A stretch of 64,000 nt of DNA from Plumapathes pennacea (lineage: Eukaryota > Cnidaria > Anthozoa > Antipatharia > Myriopathidae), in NCBI GenBank assembly GCA_964036295.1, contig OZ038471.1, forward strand, positions 1,527,001 through 1,591,000, written 5' to 3'. Of the stretch, positions 1-21,992 are shown one piece after another. The notes beneath the pieces were generated by a model. That model searched no databases and was not told where the DNA came from. It saw nothing but the letters and a program-made list of their open reading frames with translations. How positions within the stretch are numbered: position 1 is the stretch's first letter; the number at the start of each line of letters is the position of its first letter. Position numbers and translations under genes: made by a program.

Positions 1-7968
<7,968 letters not shown>

Positions 7969-8138
7969 CGCTTAACAGACGAAAATCGCGATCAAGCACA
8001 AATCCTTGTTGCCTTCGGTCAGTTTGGAGCACGTGATTAGATTTCGCGCCAAAACCCTAAAGTGTCGCTAAAACTTCGGCTCCCTGTCGAATACTTACGA
8101 CGTCCTCCGACGATCTCCGAAGGGTGAGACGATTCAAG
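7969..8138. promoter_or_regulatory. Bidirectional MCM3 / BLOC1S5 promoter region
   Basis: Only 170 bp separate the minus-strand MCM3 ATG (7968) from the plus-strand BLOC1S5 ATG (8139), so both 5' UTRs and core promoters must lie here or overlap the genes. The stretch is GC-richer than its surroundings and lacks an obvious TATA box. It holds an E-box CACGTG (8030-8035) and a consensus E2F site (8042-8054). Promoter function is inferred from position and motifs. Confidence 0.75.
8042..8054. promoter_or_regulatory. E2F binding site (TTTCGCGCCAAAA)
   Basis: TTTCGCGCCAAAA matches the classical E2F consensus TTTSGCGCS extended by AAA. It lies 74 bp upstream of the MCM3 start codon. MCM genes are well-known E2F targets in animals, so cell-cycle control of MCM3, and perhaps incidentally BLOC1S5, is likely. 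Confidence 0.7.
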
Positions 8139-8603
8139 ATGGCGGGCGAAACAGTGGTGAAAGACATCGTTGGTGTTTACTCCCGATTGTTCGATCACAG
8201 AGCTGTTCTTCAAAATGAAAGCAAGATATTTGTTAGGGAGTTCGAAGGGAAGCGAAACGATCGCGAGGTAACGAGACTGGAAGGGTCAAAGAACAAAATC
8301 GACCAAATCAATCAAAGCCTACCAGTTTGTGTAGATCTATCACAGAAGCTTGTGGAAGTCCAAGAGCAGCTGAAGGAGGCGAAGCAGCTCTGTCACGGCA
8401 TTTTAGTTCGAGAGGAGCAGGAGCCAAATAATGAGAAACGAGAGGAAATGTTGAGAAAAATGCAAGAGGAATCGCAAGAGTTCCAAAAAGTGGTAGAAGA
8501 GTCAGAAAAACAGATCCAGAGAAGATTCTTGGAGAGGACACGACAGATAAAAGAGAAATATGGCGTGGAAGATACGAATGCAGGAGATTCACCAAAGCAA
8601 TGA
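8139..8603 (+). CDS. BLOC1S5: Biogenesis of lysosome-related organelles complex 1 subunit 5 (muted)
   Basis: Predicted subunit of BLOC-1, a cytosolic complex that sorts cargo from endosomes to lysosome-related organelles. It is a single exon of 154 aa starting MAGETVVKDIVGVYSRLFDH; an in-frame upstream GTG at 8124 is not a plausible start. The N-terminal block YSRLFDHRAVLQNESKIF followed by FVREFEGKR matches the family hallmark (human: IHSRLLDHRPVIQGETRYF then VKEFEEKR). The rest is charged and almost certainly coiled coil (about 60-145, many E/K/Q heptads), as expected for this all-helical subunit. The human protein has 187 aa, so this one is somewhat short at both ends. It is divergent from MCM3 and convergent with the EMI1 gene. 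A candidate poly(A) signal lies far downstream at 9283. Confidence 0.88.
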   Translation: MAGETVVKDIVGVYSRLFDHRAVLQNESKIFVREFEGKRNDREVTRLEGSKNKIDQINQSLPVCVDLSQKLVEVQEQLKEAKQLCHGILVREEQEPNNEKREEMLRKMQEESQEFQKVVEESEKQIQRRFLERTRQIKEKYGVEDTNAGDSPKQ

Positions 8604-8742
8604 GACTAAGAGATTACCCCTGGAATATTAACTATAGTTTTGTAAAGAAATGCATTGGAAATTTAGTAATCTTGGAGAACTTGAAGGAATTAATGTGCAT
8701 TGTAGTGATTTCCACTACCTTCTTTTATCAGAAGGGCTACAT

Positions 8743-8979
8743 TAAGGTGATGTTACACTGGTCGATTTGCAACGACGATATGCAATGATACGATGTTACG
8801 CTAAAAATCATTCAGGTGTAACACCCTATTGCGAACGATTTTTCGCGATGTTTGCAGTGCTGCAACGCATTGCAAGTTTTTGAAAGCGATTCAAAAACTT
8901 GCAACACCGTTACATGAATTTGAAGCAAATCGGCATTGCAAATCATTGTTGCAAATCGACCAGTGTAACACCAGCTTTA
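8743..8979. mobile_element. MITE, ~237 bp, in the BLOC1S5 3' flank
   Basis: A nonautonomous inverted-repeat element. The left end carries TGATGTTACACTGGTCGATT with TGCAAC following; the right end, reverse-complemented, reads TGGTGTTACACTGGTCGATT with TGCAAC following. About 32-bp arms have few mismatches. There is no coding capacity. A 134-codon frame covering it is chance. Confidence 0.75.
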
Positions 8980-9473
8980 CACATTATACAGTTAAGTTGA
9001 CAGGGGAAACGTTTGTAAGACATCGAGAGCCACAAAAGAATGCACCAGCAGCTATAATCAACATTAATTTTATTCAAATACTAATATTTCTCTCTCTGTT
9101 CACAAGACCAAGAATAATATCAATAGGTATCTACAAACTGTGCAAGGACTCTATACATCATGAGCAAAGAGAGAAAGAGATTAGGGAATTATTAAAACAT
9201 GAGTTAATCCTAGACCTTCAGCAAATCATGTAAACAGAGTCTTTAGTTCCCAAGACTTGCCAAAGTCATGGATTGGTTCTAAAATAAAATAAAGCACCAA
9301 GCCACCAATAACAGACTGTACATTCATATTTACAACAGTGATTGGACAGGTAACCAAGTCTAAAATGACTATCTAAGGCTAATGTAAAATATAATAATAT
9401 TTGTGGTAATACTATTTACACCTCTATTTACACCTAAAACATTGGTCTATCTAGTATATGTCCATAATATGCA
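8980..9473. other. Convergent 3' flanks of BLOC1S5 and the EMI1 gene
   Basis: A+T-rich sequence between two converging genes. A plus-strand AATAAA at 9283-9288 could end BLOC1S5 transcripts, and minus-strand AATAAA (TTTATT at 9069-9074) could end the EMI1 gene. I see no other gene. Confidence 0.5.
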
Positions 9474-11001
9474 TCAAAGCCTCCTGATCCTGTCTTTGCT
9501 CTTCTTACTGCCAACAATGTCCCCACTGGCCTTCCTAGACTGCAGTGTTCTTTTCATTTGTGTTGGGAGGAGTGCTAGGCCCTGGCACTCCCTTGTATTG
9601 TGACTGTCCATTTGTCTCAGACATTTTGAGCAAAACAGTAGCCCACATTTTTGACACTGACACTGCCCAGGCTGGGTTTGTGACGGAGAGGTGCACTTAG
9701 GACAGGGACGCAGGTCTGCTGAACTGGACACTACAGCAGCGTCTGGACGACGAGATGACTTTGTCCATTGCTCCTGTTTGTTGTGATTAAGACTGGAGAG
9801 TGGTGCTCTAACTGGGTTGCTAGCTGGTGGGAATCCTTTGGGTAATCCAATGTTCTCCTGCAGACAAATTAAAAATATATAGATTAGCTAACAGTATAAA
9901 CAGTATACCCTTACATAAATAAAGCATACTTTAACTGCAACCAAGCAAATAAAACAGCTGATCAATTGTGGGAGGAAGTGTGTGTTCATCTTCATGCCGA
10001 AACACTATTTTAGTGACCTATTTGGTGGCATGTCACTCACAAACACTTATAAGAAAATACAACAGAGTTTCCCAACTTTTAGAGCCCCCTTTTATACGAT
10101 GAGATGACAAGAGTATCAGCATAAAAAATGTTCTTGCTTCCTCTCTTGCAATCTGTTTCCATCTAATCTACAGCATTACTCTTTTCGTAAATCGATACAA
10201 AATGTACGTCTTGACAAGATGTTCGGAGCAAAAAACGTCCCGAGAAATACTTTCAATACTTTATGCCCCAGATAAACCTTGGAATCCTTGTTTACCATAT
10301 TCAAGAAAGAGTATGCCGCAATATATTCATTAAATTCAGCTGACCTTTCCCTTGAGAGAGCAGTGTTCTCTGCATTCTTTCAGACGCGCTTTCCATCTCT
10401 CTTGAATACGGCTTTGACACGTTACGAACATTCTCCACGCTTTGGAAACCGATGCAAATCTGAAAAACATAAACAGTAGTTTTGTCAGTAATATAAATTA
10501 AAGTTGACGTCGGAAACGTGATCGCGATTCGCGAGGGCCTAATTCAAATATTCCCGCCATCCAAACCAAATCGATTTCTACAGAACCTATCACAAACCTG
10601 CAAAGGTCGTCCCCCGTTAAAAAACCACATATTCTGTTGCATATCTGCCCGCAGTTTCTGTCCAACAACTCCGCTATCACATCGACTTTCTCCACGTTTA
10701 ATTTCTGTATGCCGATTATGCGATCCGCAGGATGCAGCGGCGAGCGTTCGGTTTTTATTTTTACCGATTCCTTTGGACGTTCGTCATCTCCGATTGCATT
10801 CCCATAGTCGAGCTTTGGTAGGTCACTAATCTCCGTAGACGAGAAATCATAGCTTGCCAGTCTCTCTTCAGAAGACGGTGGTGTGAGGAAGGTAGGTGAT
10901 GGCAACCGTTCCAGCAGTCCAGTTTTCTTCGCAAAGATCGTGCGATTACCGGGAGATTCCGGACTCAGAAAACAACTTGGAGTTTGAAGACGTTTTTCCA
11001 T
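9474..11001 (-). CDS. FBXO5: F-box only protein 5/43 homologue (EMI1/EMI2, APC/C inhibitor)
   Basis: Inhibitor of the anaphase-promoting complex ubiquitin ligase, controlling mitotic or meiotic timing. Exons are 10598-11001, 10345-10459 and 9474-9857, all GT-AG and in phase, encoding 300 aa. Visible elements are an F-box-like segment (about 115-160, ending LTGDDLCRFASVSKAWRMF), an RAPL D-box-like motif at 190-193, and a zinc-binding region beginning CPKC at 225-228 and continuing QCQKCGLLFCSKC...H..EC. The extreme C-terminus is KSKDRIRRL, matching the RL tail that docks EMI proteins on APC/C. The order F-box, D-box, ZBR, RL tail is that of vertebrate EMI1/EMI2. It is shorter than human FBXO5 (447 aa), mainly at the N-terminus, and I see no DSGxxS phosphodegron. 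Whether it is the 1:1 orthologue of FBXO5 or precedes the FBXO5/FBXO43 split is open. Confidence 0.9.
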
Positions 11002-11204
11002 CGCTGTTATGTCTTCACTGCTTCGTTCTGATCGTTGTGAACCCGTCTATAAGTTGATGTTATGAGGCAAAGAAATCCATACACACAAAACATTTGTTGT
11101 TGAATTTTGTGTCGCAATGCATTTTTGATTCAACCGCCCAAAACTGATGTGAGCGCATCAGCCAATCAGCGTCGAGGCTCCAACCAATGAGAGCGCTCCC
11201 AAAC

Positions 11205-11216
11205 TTCCCGCCAAAA
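11205..11216. promoter_or_regulatory. E2F-like site with CCAAT boxes upstream of the EMI1 gene
   Basis: TTCCCGCCAAAA lies about 204 bp upstream of the EMI1-type ATG at 11001. Two CCAAT motifs sit just proximal (11162-11166, 11184-11188). CCAAT plus E2F-like elements are typical of G1/S and G2/M genes, and vertebrate EMI1 is E2F-regulated. Function here is inferred. Confidence 0.55.
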
Positions 11217-11260
11217 AATACCGCTGAACGCGGCGGGGGCGCGAATCGGTCTTTCTGAAA

Positions 11261-12201
11261 GGTCGTGACTAAACTGGATACTCCAAAATCAGGTTTCCGA
11301 GTGAAGACTGGGACCAAAACAACGAGTTATCGGCGAAGTCGTCCGGAGCCGTTTACGAACATTGTGGACAAAAAAACGACCTCGGTTCGTCTGAAGCATC
11401 TAACACCGGAAGACAGTCAAATAAAATTCGGCACTGGAAAGGTTTTAGAAGGAAAAAATTAGCTCGGGGAGAAAATACTAAAGAAGAAAGGCTTGTTATG
11501 GCTGATCTGGCACAGATGAATATTGACACCGAAGATAAAAAAATCCCACCGCGTGAACTGTTCCGGAGAGCGATTGAAACGGCTTGTGTACGATCCTGTG
11601 TTTCTTGATCAGTCAAACTCCAGAAGACGAACGCATTCACGATAAGACATGCAATCAAGATTTAAGCATTCCGAGCGAAGGTGCGAAATGTCAAAAATCA
11701 CCACAGGGATGATAAGTAAATAGGAACATAGAAGCAAACAGTTATAGACGGATCAGATTTCCAACGTATCCTAAATTTATCCGTATTTACTGTATTAGGA
11801 TGCTTATATAGATAAGTTGTTTTTATCCAAAACCACTGTGTTCTCGAGCAAATGGCCGGCTGACTCGAAATTTTACAAATAAACAATAATATTGTCCTTT
11901 TCACGTTCACGACTACAATGCTTCTTGTGTATATCTGTTGACTGGTTACAGTTTCGACTCATGTCTTGAGCCGCTTCAGTTTTATTTGGAGTTGACCTCC
12001 ACGTCCGCGTAAAAGGAACACAGGCGGCGCGACGCGGCCAGCCGAACGGACTTGCTAATGCACGCCAAGAACTTTCAAAACATCAACGTCACTGTCGTAC
12101 TGTTTTCGGAACACGGTCCGAGCTGACGAAAATTTAATTTTTGATTCGGTCCCAGTTTCCTCTCGGAAACCTGATTTTGGAGTATCCAGTTTAGTCACAA
12201 C
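11261..12201. pseudogene. Decayed coding fragments flanked by a ~55-bp inverted repeat
   Basis: The segment at 11261-11315 recurs inverted at 12147-12201 with about 90% identity. Both translate to VTKLDTPKSGFR in the outward-to-inward direction. From the left copy a plus-strand frame continues for 65 codons to about 11462. It then appears to shift frame at an A-run near 11455 and continues as KEERLVMADLAQMNIDTEDK then KIPPRELFRRAIETA before a stop near 11607. I do not recognise the protein. The broken frame and partial duplicate suggest a pseudogene or first-exon relic. A real spliced plus-strand gene is less likely but not excluded. Confidence 0.45.
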
Positions 12202-12876
12202 CCTTTCTGAAAAGAATCTCGAAAGCGGCAATACAACTTTTACAAAGGAATTAAAGTGAACTGCCTTAGTTTAGTAAGGAATCTGAGCGAAAAAAATAAT
12301 CAGTCTGGTCTTCTGAAGGCTTCTTTTCTTTGCCAAGTGATCGTACTCAATGCATTTGACACAGCAATATTGCAGTCGCAAATAAAGTCCGGTTATTGGA
12401 AAAGTCAGCAGACTGGCTCACATCGCGTGTAGAAACTTCAAACAAAACCCGTGCCTTTTGAAAATGCCGTGCAAATTTTCGTAGTAGAACTTATGCTTGC
12501 GCGAGCGAAAATCACGCGAGCTTTTTGCCACTCAGTGATCGGAAACCAGCTTCTCCGCAGGTGATACTCTTGTGTTAAATCAGGCTGCTGCTTAATTGTC
12601 CGGACAATGTCAAAAGAAACCCACCGAGCTGCCAGTATCGTACTTCATGTAACATGTTTAGGAATTCTTGAAATCTATTTTGTCTGGAAGAGGGAGGAGG
12701 GGAGGGGTTTGGCAAATTCACAGACTTTTCCCCCCTCTCTCCTTGATTTCATTTAGTTAATCTTATGCAGTCTGGATACCTGGCAGAGACAACACAAATA
12801 CAGTGATTTAAAAATCCATAGTTTATGTGCCCAGAAAAAAACAAACCCAAGAGTAGTTATCTTGAAACAAAAAAAC
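12202..12876. other. Intergenic stretch downstream of PABPC
   Basis: I found no credible exon on either strand and no recognisable repeat, apart from purine- and pyrimidine-rich runs near 12690 and 12730. Confidence 0.4.
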
Positions 12877-12882
12877 TTTATT
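12877..12882 (-). terminator. Candidate PABPC poly(A) signal (AATAAA)
   Basis: AATAAA on the minus strand, about 87 nt after the PABPC stop codon and followed by a T/G-rich stretch in the sense direction. Confidence 0.55.
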
Positions 12883-12968
12883 TCAATAACTTGAACATAA
12901 TATCGTCACAGGCCAGTTAATAAAGGGGTAAGGTCAGATAAGTCAAATCCAATTTGTCTTTTTTTTTT

Positions 12969-17307
<4,339 letters not shown>

Positions 17308-17611
17308 TTACGATCACTTGTGGTTCTTCTTGGTTGAAACGTGTAAAGAAGCGCTGGAAATATTTTCGAGGTTTTGAGATTTTTTTGACCTTTTTGAAAT
17401 GTTTTAAACTTTTTATGTGTTTTTTGAACTTTTTTTCTGATTTTTTTGGGCGATTTTTAGCGTTGTAACGACGTAAAGTCCGCTAAAAAAACGCTTCAAA
17501 GCCTATTACAAGCACTCACACACCGACGCAAAGCAGTGAAGGAAGGAAGTTCGGCCACGCGTACTTTATACCGAATCAGCGGGGGCGCCCATTCCCTGTA
17601 GCAGGGACAGG

Positions 17612-17620
17612 ATGTCATTG
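17612..17620. repeat. Left 9-bp target-site duplication (ATGTCATTG)
   Basis: ATGTCATTG immediately precedes the left terminal repeat and is repeated exactly at 21458-21466 after the right terminal repeat. Confidence 0.85.
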
Positions 17621-18128
17621 GGTTGTGCCTAAATCGTACCAACGGGAAGGACAGCCGCGCAAGACTGAAAACGAGTTTAGACCCGATCGCCTCACGACCG
17701 AGAATCGGACGATGTCGGTAAATCCAAGATGGCTGTCTTCTGTGTATTTCATCGAACGATGAAATGAACAAGCCTTATCGAGTTAAGTGAAATAACATCG
17801 CTTCTTTTCATCATAGTTTTGACGATTATAATACATATTGAACCTCGTGGCGAACTAAACTGTAGAAAATGTGACGTGTCCTTCCCGCTGGTACGGTGTA
17901 ATCGTGTCGTACCAACGGGGAAGGACAGAGTGAAATAACTCGGCTATTTTAGTCGAGGATCATTTTAAGTGAAGAGTAAGTGTATCTTCTATAAAATCAA
18001 GTGGCCTCTCTTTCTTTGATGGTGATTTAGACAACTGAGGCGAACTAAACTGTGGAAAATGTGATGTGTCCTTCCCGCTGGTACGATGGAGTTCGATCGT
18101 ACCAGCGGGAAGGACAGCGGGAAATAAC
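17621..18128 (+). repeat. Left terminal inverted repeat of the Mutator-like element
   Basis: 508 bp, pairing with 20952-21457. It contains one single hairpin arm at the outer end (17634-17652) and full hairpins at 17878-17926 and 18068-18115. A third, more diverged hairpin (18269-18316) lies just inside the TIR. Confidence 0.88.
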
Positions 18129-18316
18129 CAGACTATCTTTAACCGTATCTTCAGTCGAGGATATACAGAGTAAAGTGTACCATCGGAAACTCAAGTAGAA
18201 TTGCTTGACTGAATTATATTTGACACAAAATGAGCCTCACAGTGAAGCAGAGTATAGTAAAGTGTGGTGTCCTTTCCGCTGGTACGCTTTCTTTGGATCG
18301 TACCAGCTGGAAGGAC

Positions 18317-19346
18317 AGAGTGGAATAACTCAATTATTTTAGCTTAGGATGTTAAGATTAAATATATAATCTCTCCTTTAATTGATGTCTCATACTGCTA
18401 TCAAAAAGACTACTGCAGGAAAAATGTTGACAGATAATTTTGCTGAGCTGCCTTCTTGGGTGCCTTGAAAGCTCACAAAGGAGGGCAGGAAGACAAACAG
18501 AACTTTATATATTATGTGTATGGTTGGGTTGATTACTGTGCGAATAAAGAAAAAAATATGTGACACAAGAGTGCTTGTAATGTGTCATTGTTTTACAAAT
18601 TGACCCCTTTCCCTCTACCCATTGTGCACAGATCATTCATGCACAAATAATACAAATTATCCCAACCCCATACAAGAACATGTTATGAGAATGAAACAGT
18701 TAAAATCATGACTTTACAATAACTTCAATGACTAAGAAATTACACATTTCCAAATTTATGGGTCACTATATTTATCTCATGGGATGCTCCTGGCATAAAA
18801 GATAATTTTTTTGGTGTAACTGACATTATACGAGACAACCTGAAATGTTCTGTACACACCTTCGGGCTGCCTTTTCTTATTATATGGTAATATTTGACCA
18901 TTCATATATTCAGTTACTGTCATGTCAGCAGTGTTGCTGAAATACCTCTGATGTTTATATTAAAAAGTCATGACCACTTATAATGTTAATATATACCAAG
19001 TATGAAAGGGATGTTCTATATGTACCATCACTATGTAAATCAAACCAACTGAGCAATTTGAAATAAAACCAGCTCGTGCTCACAAGGCAGGTATAAATAC
19101 TTCTAATCTGCTAACAATTCGTGCGGCATTACAACTACCACTTTAAGAAATATTGCAGCCCTGGAAATGCTATTTGAATATCTTTATTTTCTCGTTTATC
19201 AAAACCCGTAACTCGTCGATTTTCCAGCAACCGTGAAATACAGAAGTTATTAGGGGTTGGGACTGGGTTCTAGTTAAGGTAAAAACGCGCGAAAAGAAGT
19301 TTGACACGACTTTGTCAAAAGAACCTTGGTCAAAAGCGGCACGTTC
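18317..19346. other. Left interior of the Mutator-like element
   Basis: A+T-rich sequence with no credible exon. It lies between the innermost hairpin and the internal ORF. Confidence 0.5.
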
Positions 19347-19953
19347 ATGGATTCTCCTCTGACATCACCGGACATTTCGTCCTCCAAGTCTAAATTATTT
19401 GCATCAACGTGGGAAGAGATATGGAGGATCATTTCAGCGTACGAATCGGAGACAATCAGCAAATTTTGTGTTCGACGAGTGGATAAATCTTTCGGATCAA
19501 AAGGTCAGTCGATTTTACCGCATGTCAGTCTTTGACACCCTGATATCAAACAAAAAAATTATGCTCTCTGAAATGTTTTATGCATGTATATATTTAGCAG
19601 GATCTTTACAGGAGTACCAATGTGGAATAATTATACATTCTTCTTAAGCATTCTTGTGTGCAAAGTTTGAATAACATACGGAGGGGGTGGGGGTAGGGAT
19701 GGAGGAGGCTCGGGTCAGGAGCGATAAGCATTTTCATAAAATGTTCCATATCTTTTATTGCATTGCAACAGACTGGACTGGGATTTCACACCAATGCGTG
19801 CACTTTTGCAGCCCATGCACCAGCAAGATATCAATCCCGTTTGATGGAATACCCTTCCTTTACGTCGGAGAGAAAGAGATGTGGTGCCACCACGGACCAG
19901 ATAAAAATGCGAGCAAAAAAAGGAAGCGAAAAGAGAAAGCGATAAGCGAAGAC
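19347..19953 (+). CDS. Unidentified two-exon ORF inside the Mutator-like element
   Basis: The proposed exons 19347-19503 and 19772-19953 join in phase across GT-AG sites, giving about 113 aa. The first part reads WEEIWRIISAYESETISKF then CVRRVDKSFGSK. The second contains IPFDGIPFLYVGEKEMWCHH, then GPDKNASKKRKRKEK, and stops at a GTAAGC donor. The pattern IPF.G.PF...G...C.HG.D.N...K+++ resembles, from memory, a Cys/His DNA-binding-like N-terminal domain in transposon-derived animal proteins. I cannot name the family securely. No transposase catalytic region follows before the right TIR. It could be the truncated N-terminus of the element's own protein or captured host sequence. Confidence 0.4.
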
Positions 19954-20951
19954 GTAAGCCCCGTAAAGTCCTCTCTATTTCAACCCTGCATAGAGCAAAG
20001 GAGGCTAATCTAATGCAGTTGTGTTTTCTGTAGGCACAGGATCACGCATTTTTAAAAAGGAGAAACTACACTCAAGACTCCAAAAACTGGACAAACATTT
20101 GTACAAATCAAGTTTATTCAGGGACAATTCATCAAGTGGACATATTATCAGTGAAGTATGAAATTTGGAACAGACAAACAAAATCTTATCACGAATTTAA
20201 AAAAATGAAAGCACTTAACCTACCAATGGGAAAAATTAGATAGGTTTTTCAAACTGTAAAAAGTTCTCCTATAGTGTACAGTAAATTGCACAAAGAAAAA
20301 AGTTAGAAAACATTATTTCAAAAATGAATTACTTAAGATGTTTCAATGTCCACTTTCACAATTTCACTAGTATGCTGAAAACTACACAAGACTGGGATCC
20401 TTCCAGTTCTCACAGGTATGTAAAAGTGAATATTACGCATAACAGGGAGGATTAATATATGAAAGCAAGATTGGATATTGAAACTATGGAAAAAATTTCA
20501 ACAATGTAGAATCAGGGAACTTGTTACTTAAAAATTACATGTAGCAGGAGATTAACTCACTTTAATGCTGCATAACATTTTAAGAGGATATTCCCACACT
20601 GAGGACAAAAGCTGCTGAAGATATCCTTAAAGTGTCACTGTCTGCGGAATAAAACAATGGTGAAACAAGTTGCAGATTTTCTATCAATACAGCAGTTAAA
20701 AACTTGTTATTTACTTTTTCTGATGTCTTTTTTTTTTTGGTGTGTGCATCTGTCAAATCATAACATTGCTGTGCACTACTCTTTCTGAAAGCCAATGTAC
20801 ATCACACCAATCAAAAACATTATGAGAAATGCACATATAATAAATATTAATGAAGTTGTCTGCTGCCTGTTTGTTTGTCTGTCTGTCTATCCGGGGTCTA
20901 TCTATCCTTTTATAAGACGATAGTCTTTCCAAGAGCCTGTGAAGTAACTGA
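19954..20951. other. Right interior of the Mutator-like element
   Basis: A+T-rich, without a credible coding region. A possible 3' continuation of the internal gene was sought and not found. Confidence 0.5.
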
Positions 20952-21457
20952 GTTATTTCCCGCTGTCCTTCCCGCTGGTACGATCAACTCCATCGTACCA
21001 GCGGGAAGGACACATCACATTTTCCACAGTTTAGTTCGCCTCAGTTGTCTAAATCACCATCAAAGGAAGAGATGCCACTTGATTTTATAGAAGATACACT
21101 TACTCTTCACTTAAAATGATCCTCGACTAAAATAGCCGAGTTATTTCACTCTGTCCTTCCCGTTGGTACGACACGATTACACCGTACCAGCGGGAAGCAC
21201 ACGTCACATTTTCTACAGTTTAGTTCGCCACGAGGTTCAATATGTATTATAATCGTCAAAACTATGATGAAAAGAAGCGATGTTATTTCACTTAACTCGA
21301 TAAGGCTTGTTCATTTCATCGTTCGATGAAGTACACAGAAGACAGCCATCTTGGATTTACCGACATCGTCCGATTCTCGGTCGTGAGGCGATCGGGTCTA
21401 AACTCGTTTTCAGTCTTGCGCGGCTGTCCTTCCCGTTGGTACGATTTAGGCACAACC
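20952..21457 (-). repeat. Right terminal inverted repeat of the Mutator-like element
   Basis: 506 bp, the inverted counterpart of 17621-18128. Hairpins lie at 20964-21011 (perfect arms) and 21153-21200 (one arm mismatch). The shared short open frame (MFISSFDE.HRRQPSW) in both TIRs is a by-product of the repeat, not a gene. Confidence 0.88.
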
Positions 21458-21466
21458 ATGTCATTG
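21458..21466. repeat. Right 9-bp target-site duplication (ATGTCATTG)
   Basis: Exact copy of 17612-17620, directly abutting the right TIR end CACAACC. Confidence 0.85.
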
Positions 21467-21992
21467 GCGCTCAGCTCAGTTCCGGAAATACGTCATTCCT
21501 ATAAACAGAAGCTGTAACACGCTAACTTCCGGAGCAAAAGCGTTTGATGACACGTTCGCGCGGTTAGCATTGTCCTTTTTCAAAAACCCATAAGAAACAT
21601 ACATATAAAAGAACATTTTCTGCTGGCTATTGCCTTTTTTTCTTTTTGTCTTATTTACCCTTTGTCATCTTCTCGGTTGCTGTCATTGCCCATTGGTAAG
21701 GAAAAGTGAACAGTAAAATTGAAGACACACTTTAGAGACCTTTTACCCAACTGTGGATTCAATATCATATGTATAAAAACATGTGAAAACACACAAGCTG
21801 CATACAAGACCTGGACTGTCTGTGATCTACACAGTAAAATTCAACAGGTTGAGGTTCCACAGAATATAATTTTGATTCAAACTTTTCAAATTAAGATGGA
21901 CAGAGGAAGACAGTCAAGCAAAAAAACAATAACATTTGTATAAGCACCACAAATATTTGGGGAAATATTTAATCAAGATTTAATCAGATTAA

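Larger units (their letters stand above)
17621..21457. mobile_element. Mutator-like DNA transposon, 3837 bp, with ~507-bp TIRs
   Basis: The left TIR 17621-18128 and right TIR 20952-21457 are inverted copies with only scattered mismatches. They begin GGTTGTGCCTAAATCGTACC and end with its complement. A perfect 9-bp duplication ATGTCATTG flanks both ends. Long TIRs plus a 9-bp duplication are characteristic of the Mutator/MULE superfamily, so I assign it there by structure. Each TIR is built from about 190-bp subunits holding a GTCCTTCCCGCTGGTACG / CGTACCAGCGGGAAGGAC hairpin. The interior has a two-exon open frame at 19347-19953 but no recognisable transposase core, so the copy is probably nonautonomous. 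The TIR similarity implies a fairly recent insertion. Confidence 0.85.

Noticed and set aside
8829-9233. 134-codon plus-strand ORF after BLOC1S5
   Set aside because: It overlaps a MITE and continues into A+T-rich flank. No domain-like composition, no family resemblance.
21307-21504. ORFs MFISSFDE.HRRQPSW at 17496-17771 and 21307-21504
   Set aside because: They are mirror copies lying in the transposon TIRs and their flanks, open by chance and not followed by any other exon.
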